Part shown: one piece after another, positions 35,318 through 43,933 of the stretch | Numbering within the stretch: the first letter of the stretch is position 1 | Layout: each line of letters opens with the position of its first letter | Assembly (NCBI RefSeq): GCF_000238775.2 | Contig: NZ_AFEJ02000005.1 | Coordinates: 62,001 to 126,000 of the forward strand | Source of the DNA: Acaryochloris sp. CCMEE 5410 | GTDB lineage: Bacteria > Cyanobacteriota > Cyanobacteriia > Thermosynechococcales > Thermosynechococcaceae | Direction: 5' to 3' | Length of the DNA: 64,000 nt | Notes under the pieces: generated by a model | What the model was told of the DNA's origin: nothing | What the model saw: only the letters and a program-made list of their open reading frames with translations | Database searches by the model: none | Program-made: the position numbers and the translations under genes

Positions 35318-35445
35318 GCTAGATTTTGCTAGTACGTTGGCCTCTGCTTTGGATGTATGAATCGTTGGAGCAGTATTTGCAGGGGCGATCTCACCATGAA
35401 CAGCTCCGGGTGACTTACCCTTTGATGCACCGCATGATCTTTTAA
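35301..35445 (+). pseudogene. Short gene overlapping the previous one, frameshifted
   Basis: An ATG at 35301, inside the end of the preceding gene, opens MFKQLELDFASTLASALD and stops at once. Another frame continues with YESLEQYLQGRSHHEQLRVT and PLMHRMIF, ending at 35445. The joined product would be about 47 residues. The 17-base overlap with the upstream gene indicates a translationally coupled pair, now both frameshifted. The family is not recognised. Confidence 0.45.
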
Positions 35446-35667
35446 GAAGCAGAAATGCAGCACCAGCAACAGTTACAGCCGCAGAAATGCTTGCGGTTTT
35501 CCCATTGTTCCCTCCCCTCTAGATTGCATACTTTGAAAAGGGGTGATAAATTGTGAAACGCTGCCATGGAGCTATCTAACACAAGTCTGATTTTGCCAAT
35601 ACTTTGCATAAAAGCGCCATCGAGCTTTTTCATTTGCTGAAGGCTTTCTAAGGGCTAAAGGAAAGGA

Positions 35668-36510
35668 ATGCTGAAACAATCTCTCTTTGCAGTTGCGCTG
35701 TGCTCCAGCTTGCTAGTTGCCTGTCAACCATCGGATGATTCCCCCTCTCCAGACGCCGCTACTTCTTCAGATGCTAGCGCTTCAGGGGCCGGGACGCTGC
35801 AGATAGCGGCCAATGGTGAAAACTTTGTGCGCCAAGGCTTCACCTCTAAGGATGGTTGGCAGATCAGCTTTGATCATGTCTATGCCCATTTGTCTGAAAT
35901 TAAAGCCTATCAAACCAATCCCCCTTTTGACCCCGATACAGAAGCACCGCTGCAGTCCACCTCTGAAGTAACACTGCCTGCTGAAACAGTGGATCTTGCT
36001 GCCGGAGATGAAAACGCTGCTCCTGTGTCAGTGAGCGAAACAGAAGCACCTGCAGGACATTACAATGCCCTAGCTTGGAAGATGACTCCCGCTGAAGATG
36101 GGCCTGCGGCGGGGCAGGTTCTGATGCTGGTGGGGCAGGCAATCAAGGATGGCAAGACCGTTGAATTTACGCTCAGCTTTGATCGCGAATTGGCCTACAC
36201 CTGTGGCGAATTTGTCGGTGATGAGCGCAAAGGCGTCGTTGAATCCGGACAAACGGCAGATTTAGAAGCCACCTTCCACTTTGATCACATCTTTGGAAAT
36301 GGAGAACTCCCGGCTGATGACGACCTCAATGCCTCCGCTTTGGGGTTTACGCCCTTGGCCGCTTTAGCTGAGGAGCAGACGCTCAAAGTAGATTGGTCCA
36401 CGCTGAAGCAAAAGCTGTCTCCCGATGCGTTCCAGACACTAGAGAAGGCATTGGTCGGGCTTGGGCATGTAGGTGAGGGCCACTGTCGATCTGAGGTTGT
36501 CACGTCATAG
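35668..36510 (+). CDS. Predicted lipoprotein next to a nickel/cobalt uptake remnant
   Basis: 280 residues with an AAGGA site before the ATG. Residues 1-19 are a lipoprotein signal with lipobox LLVAC (Cys19), followed by a Ser/Asp/Ala-rich linker (to about 45). The mature part contains GWQISFDHVYAHLSEIKAYQ and a beta-rich DUF4382-like region, with His residues in ATFHFDHIFGN and LGHVGEGHCRS that could bind a metal. It is followed by a NikL-like gene and the start of cbiM/nikM, so a metal-binding role at the cell envelope in nickel or cobalt uptake is likely by context. Confidence 0.75.
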   Translation: MLKQSLFAVALCSSLLVACQPSDDSPSPDAATSSDASASGAGTLQIAANGENFVRQGFTSKDGWQISFDHVYAHLSEIKAYQTNPPFDPDTEAPLQSTSEVTLPAETVDLAAGDENAAPVSVSETEAPAGHYNALAWKMTPAEDGPAAGQVLMLVGQAIKDGKTVEFTLSFDRELAYTCGEFVGDERKGVVESGQTADLEATFHFDHIFGNGELPADDDLNASALGFTPLAALAEEQTLKVDWSTLKQKLSPDAFQTLEKALVGLGHVGEGHCRSEVVTS

Positions 36511-36519
36511 AGGTCTGGG

Positions 36520-36966
36520 ATGAACAGACGTTGGGCACCGATATTAGGATTGTGGGTCAATCTCTGGGTGACTCCGGCGATCCTTGCACACGGCATCGTT
36601 GTGGATTATCGCGTCACCCCTGGCACTGTTGAAATTGAAGCAGCCTTTGAATCGGGGGAGCCAATGGCGAATGCCCAAGTGACGGTCTATACGCCCGATC
36701 ATGCGGCTGAACCCTGGCTAACGGCAACGGCGGATGAGGAGGGCCACTTTACCTTCTCGCCTCCGGCTGACCAGAAAGGCACTTGGCAGATTAAGGTTCA
36801 GCAGGCGGGACACGGCAAGATTCTTAATATCCCTGTCAACGAAACTAGCAGTGGGACAGCAGGAGCTAAGCCGTTCAGTCCTTTAGTGCAGAACGTGATA
36901 AGCGTTATCGTGATTGGGGGCTCCATTTTGACGGCCATTTTGTTGTTCTCTAAAAGGAAGCAGTAA
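36520..36966 (+). CDS. NikL-like periplasmic-facing protein with C-terminal anchor
   Basis: 148 residues. A signal peptide ends near residue 23 (PAILAHG), and an exposed His follows (AHGIVVDYRV). Residues about 27-110 form a carboxypeptidase-regulatory/DUF4198-like beta sandwich (ANAQVTVYTPDHAAEPWLTA, then DEEGHFTFSPP). The C-terminus has one membrane segment (NVISVIVIGGSILTAILLF) and a basic end. This layout, with an N-terminal His close to the mature start, is that of auxiliary NikL subunits of ECF-type nickel transporters. Its stop codon overlaps the ATG of the cbiM/nikM-like start (TAATG), so it was translationally coupled to it. Confidence 0.7.
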   Translation: MNRRWAPILGLWVNLWVTPAILAHGIVVDYRVTPGTVEIEAAFESGEPMANAQVTVYTPDHAAEPWLTATADEEGHFTFSPPADQKGTWQIKVQQAGHGKILNIPVNETSSGTAGAKPFSPLVQNVISVIVIGGSILTAILLFSKRKQ

Positions 36967-37015
36967 TGCACATCTGTGATGGTTTACTACCCGTTCAAGC
37001 CTGTATTGTCTTACA
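36966..37015 (+). pseudogene. Truncated start of cbiM/nikM
   Basis: The frame begins MHICDGLLPVQACIV. CbiM/NikM proteins start MHI-x-(D/E)G-x-LP, with His2 and the N-terminal Met forming the metal site of the ECF substrate-binding subunit. After about 15 residues the reading loses membrane-protein character and runs into the antisense of the LRR gene. The gene was therefore cut between about 37005 and 37056, and the rest of the uptake operon (NikQ/NikO-type genes) is missing here. Confidence 0.6.
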
Positions 37016-37056
37016 GCTTAGGCATTTTCTAGAGAAGCAGTTCCCTTCACAAAAAA

Positions 37057-37611
37057 TCAACGAGGTTCATATTGCTCAAGAATATGAGGGGGTAATGGGT
37101 TGCCCTCCACAGTTATCTTTGTTGATTGACGCAGCTTCTCTATCTCTACTGGCAAGCTACTCAGCTTATTGCCCCGGAGATCTAGGGTTTGTAGCTTGGT
37201 AAGCTGTCCAATTCCTGGTGGCAAGCTACTCAGTTGGTTACTCGACAGGTTTAGCGATTGCAGTTTGGTAAGCCATAGGATTTCTGGCGGTAAGCTACTC
37301 ATTTTGTTACCCGACAGGTTTAGCGATTGTAGCTTGGTAAGCTGCATGATTGCTATTGGTACTTGGGTGAGTGATAGCCCGCTTAAATCTAATTCAGATG
37401 CCTGTGTCTCTTGTGCCACTTGAATTCGATGCTGGGCTTCAAAATAGTTTTGAACATCTTTGGGTAGTTGTGATTGCGCTAGATGCGTAGAATTCTTTTG
37501 AACTGGATTTGCCAGTACAACAACATCCTTTCTGTCCGCTTCATGGCATAGCGCAGTCGCCAGAACTACGAGCACCACTATTCCTTGAGAGAATTTCCTG
37601 ATCTGTGACAT
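37057..37611 (-). CDS. Exported leucine-rich-repeat protein
   Basis: 184 residues. A signal peptide covers residues about 1-23 (IVVLVVLATALC). Residues about 70-165 hold four to five LRR units of 23 residues (LTKLQSLNLSGNKMSSLPPE type, bacterial/plant-like). A short cap, GNPLPPHILEQYEPR, ends the protein. LRRs mediate protein binding; the partner is unknown. The 3' end abuts the break in the cbiM/nikM remnant, so this gene probably arrived with the rearrangement. Confidence 0.82.
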   Translation of the reverse strand: MSQIRKFSQGIVVLVVLATALCHEADRKDVVVLANPVQKNSTHLAQSQLPKDVQNYFEAQHRIQVAQETQASELDLSGLSLTQVPIAIMQLTKLQSLNLSGNKMSSLPPEILWLTKLQSLNLSSNQLSSLPPGIGQLTKLQTLDLRGNKLSSLPVEIEKLRQSTKITVEGNPLPPHILEQYEPR

Positions 37612-37677
37612 ATCCCGCAGCTTCCGTAGAAAAAAAAAAGAATAACTGTACTCAAGTCTAGATCTACCCTGCTATTT

Positions 37678-37902
37678 TTACCCCCAAACCCTACTCACCC
37701 GCTCCCGGTCCAGCCACACCCCCACCATCTCCTCAATCCGCTCAATAGTTTCCCCTGGTCGCAGTTCAACTATCTGAAAAATCTCCAGAACTCTCTTCAG
37801 TATTGACTTTGGAGATTCCGATGTTCGCTGGTGGTCCTGGTCGGGCTGGTCTTTTGTCAGATCTGTAGAGTTTGGATTTTTCTGGACTGTGTTGCTAACC
37901 AA
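37678..37902 (-). CDS. RPGETIERIEEM family protein, short copy
   Basis: 74 residues; the last 30 (IVELRPGETIERIEEMVGVW... RVSRVWG) match the C-terminus of the intact 203-residue protein at 39878-40489. The preceding 40 residues (PNSTDLTKDQPDQDHQRTSE) are unrelated or degenerate, so the copy has lost the central domain. Probably a remnant, possibly still translated. Confidence 0.5.
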   Translation of the reverse strand: MVSNTVQKNPNSTDLTKDQPDQDHQRTSESPKSILKRVLEIFQIVELRPGETIERIEEMVGVWLDRERVSRVWG

Positions 37903-38091
37903 ACAAAGCCTTGGTTTTATGTGCAGATGCCATCTAAGAAATTTAGGGGCTGGGGATAACTGGTGAGTTTTAGATGGAGCAGCGGGGAGGGTTCTCTGGG
38001 AAGGAGGTTTGGGTGGGGTAATGGGAATTATTGGGCATATTTAGTAGATATTGCTAAAATTTAGTCTCAGTTATCAGTAGGTTATTTCATA

Positions 38092-38748
38092 TTGAACAAA
38101 GTTTTCCAGAAACGTTTTGATGAGTTGGAGGCTCAAATAGCACAGGTTGAAGCTTCTAAATCCATACAGGAAGGAGGAGTGTTCGGAAATGAATACGTTG
38201 ATGATGACCTTTTACTAAGCTGGATTGTCAAAGTCAAGAATTTATTATCAAAAGTTTGCGGTGAAGAATCTCAACATTTTAAGCAATTCGAGAAAAGTGA
38301 AGATATAGACTATTCGACAAACTACAATATCTTTAAAAGTCTAAAAGCGGTATTTTTTGCAGCTAAAGAAGATTTTGAGGGTGGTTATCTTTTGTCTGTG
38401 AAGACACTTGTTCAGGCAGAAGTTTTCGATTCAGAGCTTGAACAAGCGGAGGAGTTATTGCGCGGAGGTTACTATACAGCCGCTGCTGTCATCGCAGGGG
38501 TTGTGCTAGAAACAGCATTGCGAGAGCTGTGTGATAGAGAAGGTATTCCACATGGCAAACTAGATAAGATGAATGCTGACTTAGCTAAAGCTGGTGTGTA
38601 CAACAAGCTTGTTCAAAAGCAAATAACTGCATTGTCAGATATACGAAATAGTGCGGCTCATGGTAAATCTAGTGAGTTTACGCAGCAAGATGTGATCAAT
38701 ATGATTAGAGATGTATTCCAGTTTCTTGCAAACCATCTGGCAAGTTGA
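38092..38748 (+). CDS. DUF4145-domain protein, partner of the RelA/SpoT-domain gene
   Basis: 218 residues; the start is a TTG at 38092 (no better ATG upstream). Residues 1-90 are helical and charged. Residues about 115-215 form a DUF4145-type helical domain: LEQAEELLRGGYYTAAAVIA, LETALRELCDR, and the HEPN-like end ALSDIRNSAAHGK. HEPN/DUF4145 domains occur in defence and toxin-antitoxin loci. It ends 18 bases before the RelA/SpoT-domain gene on the same strand, which makes a two-gene operon. It may be the antitoxin or an effector partner; the direction cannot be settled from sequence. Confidence 0.78.
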   Translation: MNKVFQKRFDELEAQIAQVEASKSIQEGGVFGNEYVDDDLLLSWIVKVKNLLSKVCGEESQHFKQFEKSEDIDYSTNYNIFKSLKAVFFAAKEDFEGGYLLSVKTLVQAEVFDSELEQAEELLRGGYYTAAAVIAGVVLETALRELCDREGIPHGKLDKMNADLAKAGVYNKLVQKQITALSDIRNSAAHGKSSEFTQQDVINMIRDVFQFLANHLAS

Positions 38749-38766
38749 TAAGCCTAAAAGAGATCT

Positions 38767-39807
38767 GTGAATATGGCCTGGATCGAACCTGAATATAGCA
38801 AGAAGACTGTTAGTAGAGCAGGAGATAAATTATTAGCTGAAGGAACTTCAGAAGAAGAATATTTGACTGCCCTAAATATTATCAATAATTGGCGTTCTTC
38901 TCATGCTTTCCCGCTAACAACTGTACAAACATTTTTGCGCTCAAAGGCTAGTAAAATTGATAGGAACGCTTTAATTGCACAGAGGTTAAAGAGGGTTCCG
39001 TCAATCTTAGGAAAATTAAAGCGTTTTGATAAAATGCGACTTCACCGAATGCAAGATATTGGTGGATGCCGAGCAGTGGTTTCAGACTCCCAAAAAGTTT
39101 ATAAACTTCGCGATAATTTTGTCAATAGTCGTACAAGGAATGAGCTTTTAAAACAAAACGATTACATTAAATTTCCAAAAGAATCTGGATATCGTGGTAT
39201 CCATCTAATTTATAAATACTGTGGTACTAAGAAACATATTTATAGCGGCCACATAATCGAAGTTCAGATAAGGACTCGTATACAACATGCCTGGGCAACT
39301 TCTGTTGAAATTATAGGTATCTTTCTAAAAGAATCTCTGAAATCAAGCCAAGGGCCAAAAGAATGGCTGCGTTTTTTTGAATTAGTGGGGATCCTTTTTT
39401 CGTGTCTAGAAAATTGTATTCCTGAAAATTTCAGCGATAATCAGATTCAGTCTATTCGTGAAGAGGCTACTTTTCTTGCAATTAAGCTTGGTGTAATTGA
39501 AAAGCTCCAAGCTTTCTCTGTATCCACTAAACATATTGGAACTCAAAATAAAAAGTCTGGATATTTTCTGCTATTGCTTAAAACTGAGGAGCGGATGATG
39601 AGTATTAGTCATTACAATAATCGAGACTTACCAATTGCAACTAATCATTATCTAGATTTAGAAAGACAACACAATAATAATAACAGTGTAGATGTTGTAC
39701 TTGTTTCGGCTAAGTCAGTGAGAAGTTTACGTATTGCCTATCCAAACTATTTTGCGGATTCTAGGGTATTTTTAGAAAAATTGAATTTAGCATTCAATTA
39801 TAAATGA
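38767..39807 (+). CDS. RelA/SpoT-domain nucleotide (pyrophosphate) transferase-like protein
   Basis: About 344-346 residues (GTG at 38767 or ATG at 38773). The RelA/SpoT synthetase fold is visible in residues about 70-180: KMRLHRMQDIGGCRAVV, ESGYRGIHLIYKY with the G-loop Tyr, and the catalytic EVQIRT (165-170). There is no HD hydrolase, TGS or ACT domain, so it is not a housekeeping Rel. The residues after EVQIRT (HAWATSVEII) lack the His usual in ppGpp synthetases. Single-domain proteins of this kind include toxSAS toxins that pyrophosphorylate tRNA or make toxic alarmones. Pairing with a DUF4145 gene suggests a toxin-antitoxin or abortive-infection module. Confidence 0.85.
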   Translation: MNMAWIEPEYSKKTVSRAGDKLLAEGTSEEEYLTALNIINNWRSSHAFPLTTVQTFLRSKASKIDRNALIAQRLKRVPSILGKLKRFDKMRLHRMQDIGGCRAVVSDSQKVYKLRDNFVNSRTRNELLKQNDYIKFPKESGYRGIHLIYKYCGTKKHIYSGHIIEVQIRTRIQHAWATSVEIIGIFLKESLKSSQGPKEWLRFFELVGILFSCLENCIPENFSDNQIQSIREEATFLAIKLGVIEKLQAFSVSTKHIGTQNKKSGYFLLLLKTEERMMSISHYNNRDLPIATNHYLDLERQHNNNNSVDVVLVSAKSVRSLRIAYPNYFADSRVFLEKLNLAFNYK

Positions 39808-39877
39808 GAATTTTTAACTGACTGCTAGTAAATATTTATATAATAATTTACTTATCTCATAGTTCCCATCATTTCCC

Positions 39878-40489
39878 TCACCCCCAAACCCTCTTCACCC
39901 TCTCCCGCTCCAACCAAACTCCGATCATCTCCTCGATCCTCTCGATAGTCTCCCCTGGCCGCACCTCGATGACCTGCAACACATTGAACGTATCCTCTAG
40001 CTCAAGTGCTGCCTCGTAACAGTACTCAGGCGATTCAAACGGAATTCTGATGAAGGGCTGGCCGCTGCCCTCTACCGTTATCCAAAATTGCCCAGCACTG
40101 CTTTTGAAAACCGTTAGATGCTCCAGTTCACCTTGCTTTTTGACTTGCTGTAACAGATTCTTCTGACTCAGCTCTAGCGCTCTGAATCGTCTCTCCATCT
40201 CAGCCGACACTCTCGGAATTCGCGGTTTCCTCGTTTGGAGCGCTTCTAGAGATTTAGGCTGTGGGCTGTAATCAGGCTCGACTAATCGGGTCGTTCGCCT
40301 AACACTGCGTTGCTTCCCGCTCAGCTCCCCCTGCCCTCTCTCCCGCTTGGGTGGCCAGGTGCCCCTCGGCGTTTTCGTTGGAAACTCTGTCTTGTCAATC
40401 AGCTTAGGGGCTGGCGAAGTGGATTCTGATTGCTGCTTAGGGACCGGAGGGACTCGCTTAGGCTTAAGAGCGATAATTGGGGTTTCCAA
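39878..40489 (-). CDS. RPGETIERIEEM family protein, intact copy
   Basis: 203 residues from a TTG at 40489, supported by AAGGAGG 7 bases upstream. Residues 1-95 are Pro/Lys/Arg-rich and disordered (KPKRVPPVPKQQ, PRGTWPPKRERGQ). Residues about 97-120 form a coiled coil (MERRFRALELSQKNLLQQV). Residues 120-203 are a small beta/alpha domain (GQFWITVEGSGQPF, then ALELEDTFNVLQVIEVRPGE and IGVWLERERVKRVWG). Three degraded relatives lie at 37678, 44365 and 62601-63083. The family is unknown to me. The disordered basic start plus coiled coil would fit a DNA-associated plasmid protein. Confidence 0.75.
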   Translation of the reverse strand: METPIIALKPKRVPPVPKQQSESTSPAPKLIDKTEFPTKTPRGTWPPKRERGQGELSGKQRSVRRTTRLVEPDYSPQPKSLEALQTRKPRIPRVSAEMERRFRALELSQKNLLQQVKKQGELEHLTVFKSSAGQFWITVEGSGQPFIRIPFESPEYCYEAALELEDTFNVLQVIEVRPGETIERIEEMIGVWLERERVKRVWG

Positions 40490-40707
40490 TATAGAACCTC
40501 CTTTACAAAGTCACATACAGTTCTGTCTCTAGGTATCTTTCCTAGAGTTTTAAAATTGGAAGAGTAAAATTGATCCATCGAGTAAAGACAGCAAATTTTA
40601 GGATTAACAAAAGAAAGGATTTATAAACTACCGAATTTAATATTCCACTTTTAATTGATTTAGAGCCGATAACACTCAATCCAAGCTGTATCGAGATTTG
40701 TATCTTA

Positions 40708-43548
40708 CTATTTCCATTTATTTTCATCCTTCTTCTTATTTGCCTTATAAGCAATACTATTTACACCTGTATAATTAATTATTGGCCCATCTTTTTTCCA
40801 ATTAGACCGTTTATTGATGACTTCTTGTCTTGTACCATCAACATTTTCTTTTAATTTTAGTTTATAAAGTCTGGCCTTAAGCTTTGTTGGTAAACTATAT
40901 GACTCTAGTTTTCGATACTTTTCTGACTGCTCCTCATAGTCTTCGTATAAAGTATCTTCCTTTTCTTTTACGGTATTAGATATTTCATCAAACTCTCTTT
41001 TCTTTTTCATTCTTTCTTGCTTTTGTTCTACTGTTTCATTTTCATCCTCTTCTATTAACTGCTGCTTTGCTATCTCATACTGTTCTTTCGCTTCCCCATA
41101 TTCAGTAAACAGATTTTGTTCCGGTGTACTCGGATTCATCTCAGACTCGTTAGAAATTGTTTTACCCAGTTCTATCGGTTCATCTATTTGTTGATCATCT
41201 TCAGTCCAAACTTTGTAGAAAACGACCTGATTCTCTTCTAATACCATCTTCTTCGCCTTACTCTCTATTTTCTTTTCCATGTCAGTATTTAGGCTACTGG
41301 TCATTGGCAAGAGATTCCTTGACTCGGCTGGACCATGCAAATGATGGTTTAGTAAATGGCCTTGAACATACTTCCCCCACCTCTGTGTCTCCGGTTCAAA
41401 ACCATAGCTCTCTCCTGGATTTATGCTAAGGATTTTAGCCTCCATCCAAGTACCATGCTCATCAGAAAATCCCATAAATTTCTGATTATCATTGTTTTTA
41501 AATTTTTTTGTCGCTCCATAGGTAATATCTGATTTAGGGAAAACTTTCTTCTCATCGGGGTAAAGCCTTACTAAACCTTGAACAATATCATTCAAGATAT
41601 CTCGCAGATATTTACCAAAATCAGCCGTCCATTCTCTCTGGATTTTCTTGAACTCGTCCCTGATATTCTTTAGCTCTTCACTTTCTAAAGCGGGATTGTT
41701 CTCAAGGAAATTCTCCAAAAGCGCAGAATCAGCACTTTGGTCGGGTTCGACTTTGTTGCCATTTTCGTCCGTAACATTACCCTGCCCTTTTTGGTCCAAA
41801 TCACCTTTTACCTTGCCACCATCATCTTTTACTCTCCAATCATCGTTATCTGGTTCTAGTTCTACGGCTTCAAAGGTGATACCTTTAGGCACACCTCCAT
41901 CCATTCCATAGACCTGGACTTCAAATTTAAATACTCTATTCTCAGAAAGAATCGCTTGCTTTAAGTAGCTCTCGACTTGTGACTCAAATGCTTTGTTCAA
42001 TGCATAAGTCATTGGGGTCAAGTTCTCATCTTTTGCTTTACCATGAAGGTGATGATTGAGTAAATGCCCTTTGACATAATGCTTTCCATAATTGGAACTG
42101 GGTTCAGAGCCACTCAGTTTACCTGGATTGATACTCAGTGGGTTGGCCGTCATCTTTGTGCCAACTTTATGGTTACCCATATCTTGGGTAGGCCCCCAGG
42201 TAACTTTCGTTGGGGGTGGTATGTAGTCGAACTTATTATCATCCATACCAACTCCAACATTGCTCATATTCTCAACGGCACTTTTCATAAGTTTTTTTAG
42301 CCGCTTCCCAAGACTTTCTTTATAACCGCTGGATACTTGGTTATACTGCTCAATTTTTCCGTTAATTGCATTCAATTGATTCTTCTTTTCTTCATTCCGC
42401 TCATCTCTCAACTTCTTTGCAATATAGTCTTTAAGCAGTTGTGGAGTACTGGCTATCATTAGCTCGTAATTCACTCCATGCTTTACTACAAAGATTTTAT
42501 GTTTTTCACCAAAATCAAAAAACTCTTTCTCTATTTTTGGTAACGGGTAATCTTCACGTATGTTTTCTCCCTCTGACTGTCTTTGGATGATCGGTTTATC
42601 AACACCCAGTACTACACCACCCAAATTCATCACTGATATTCTGTTTTCTTGATTCTGATCTGTGGTTAAATCACTTACTGTTTTGTCAGTTTTCTCATTA
42701 TCCAACTGTCGTCGAAATTTTAATTGCTCTTTACCAGCCGCTGGTTCACTCGATGAATCAGTCTGTAGTTGCTTTGACTCTGCGGCTTTGCTAGATATCA
42801 AACTTCTATTCTGCTGCACCACATGGGTCAACTCATGGGCAATCAACTCCTGCCCCCCTCGATTTCCGGGCTGATAAGCTCCTGACCGAAAAAAGACATC
42901 TTGCCCTGTCGTAAATGCCTTCGCCTGAATCGATTGATTCAACTGATCTGACTGGGCATCTGTATGAACTCTCACATTACTAAAATCTATCCCCATCGCC
43001 TGACCCATTGACTGCTGCAATCCTGCATCCAAGGGCTGTCCGCTGCCCTTCGCCCTATGGATTGCAGACTCTAAATCCGGCGATGCTTCTCCACCTGTTA
43101 TTGCTTGCTGTCGCTGGATGACAGCTTTAAAGCAATTCGCTTGCATTTTCCTTTCTAAGTCTTTCTCGCGCTGAATCAACTGCCTTAGATTTGATTGAGT
43201 AAAAGCAGGGGTATTGATTTGCTGAACCACTTGAGAGGCAACCCGATCTGCTTCCAGTTCATATTTATCTCCAGGTTCTCCAAGTGTTAGCTTCCTCTGA
43301 ATCCAAGGTTTGGGTTGTATTGAATTGGTCTGATCGTTATCAAGTCTGGGTGGACCCATTTGTATCATTGAACTACCCAGCCGCTGAAACTTCTTCAATC
43401 GCTCAGCATGTTCAGCTAAGCCCTCTTCATTAGACCTTGCCTGTATCTGCGGAGGTTGCACTGATGACTGAACTTCAGTAGGTCGAGGAACAAAGGTACA
43501 CATAGACTGGGAAGCTCGTCTCTTATGAGCGTATAGATGAGTTTTCAT
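40708..43548 (-). CDS. DUF4157 (eCIS-effector type) protein with two tandem nuclease-like domains
   Basis: 946 residues. Residues about 170-250 are a DUF4157 domain (LDAGLQQSMGQAMGIDFSNV, VRVHTD, GQDVFF, and HELTH at 238-242, a zincin motif). Such domains mark cargo of extracellular contractile injection systems. Two similar modules follow, at about 450-550 and 672-785. Each has LSINPG...SYG/SNYGK and then G-H-L-L-N-H-H-L-H-G with N-L-x-P-M-T and LN, the pattern of His-Me-finger DNA/RNA non-specific endonucleases. The C-terminus (800-946) is charged and helical. No eCIS structural gene is in the window, so the injector would be elsewhere in the genome. No immunity gene can be named. Confidence 0.85.
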   Translation of the reverse strand: MKTHLYAHKRRASQSMCTFVPRPTEVQSSVQPPQIQARSNEEGLAEHAERLKKFQRLGSSMIQMGPPRLDNDQTNSIQPKPWIQRKLTLGEPGDKYELEADRVASQVVQQINTPAFTQSNLRQLIQREKDLERKMQANCFKAVIQRQQAITGGEASPDLESAIHRAKGSGQPLDAGLQQSMGQAMGIDFSNVRVHTDAQSDQLNQSIQAKAFTTGQDVFFRSGAYQPGNRGGQELIAHELTHVVQQNRSLISSKAAESKQLQTDSSSEPAAGKEQLKFRRQLDNEKTDKTVSDLTTDQNQENRISVMNLGGVVLGVDKPIIQRQSEGENIREDYPLPKIEKEFFDFGEKHKIFVVKHGVNYELMIASTPQLLKDYIAKKLRDERNEEKKNQLNAINGKIEQYNQVSSGYKESLGKRLKKLMKSAVENMSNVGVGMDDNKFDYIPPPTKVTWGPTQDMGNHKVGTKMTANPLSINPGKLSGSEPSSNYGKHYVKGHLLNHHLHGKAKDENLTPMTYALNKAFESQVESYLKQAILSENRVFKFEVQVYGMDGGVPKGITFEAVELEPDNDDWRVKDDGGKVKGDLDQKGQGNVTDENGNKVEPDQSADSALLENFLENNPALESEELKNIRDEFKKIQREWTADFGKYLRDILNDIVQGLVRLYPDEKKVFPKSDITYGATKKFKNNDNQKFMGFSDEHGTWMEAKILSINPGESYGFEPETQRWGKYVQGHLLNHHLHGPAESRNLLPMTSSLNTDMEKKIESKAKKMVLEENQVVFYKVWTEDDQQIDEPIELGKTISNESEMNPSTPEQNLFTEYGEAKEQYEIAKQQLIEEDENETVEQKQERMKKKREFDEISNTVKEKEDTLYEDYEEQSEKYRKLESYSLPTKLKARLYKLKLKENVDGTRQEVINKRSNWKKDGPIINYTGVNSIAYKANKKKDENKWK

Positions 43549-43933
43549 AACAAGCGCCCTTCATTGAGCAATATGCTTGTATTCTCCTCCTCTGCTATTT
43601 TTGTTTAAGCTACTGTTATTAACCTAAATATGCCAGTTTGATGCAGTGGATCTCTAGCCATATCGCTAGTTTGGCTGGATGAGGGTGTCAATATCAGCTA
43701 GGAAAAAGCTTATTGGGAATAAAGACTCATTAATGACTTATGTTTCATCCTTATGACCAAATACTGCCTTGATTTGGGCACACTAGGATGGATTATGTGT
43801 ATGACCTCCCCAGTAGACTGTTCCCGGGCTACCCCAAACCTATTTGAAGTAGGATAACGCTTCTAAAATACCTTTCAGGTAGCATTATTGTTTGGGGCAC
43901 TTTCGTTCACATCATCAAAAATATTCATAATCT
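43549..43933. other. Intergenic region
   Basis: 385 bases between divergently transcribed genes. No coding frame, RNA gene or repeat was recognised; promoters for both neighbours must lie here. Confidence 0.4.

Noticed and set aside
35442-35633. A Cys-rich 63-residue minus-strand ORF
   Set aside because: It overlaps the end of the frameshifted gene and the leader of the lipoprotein gene, has no ribosome site and is probably chance.
38767-39807. Housekeeping Rel/SpoT
   Set aside because: It has no HD hydrolase, TGS or ACT domains and is only about 345 residues long.
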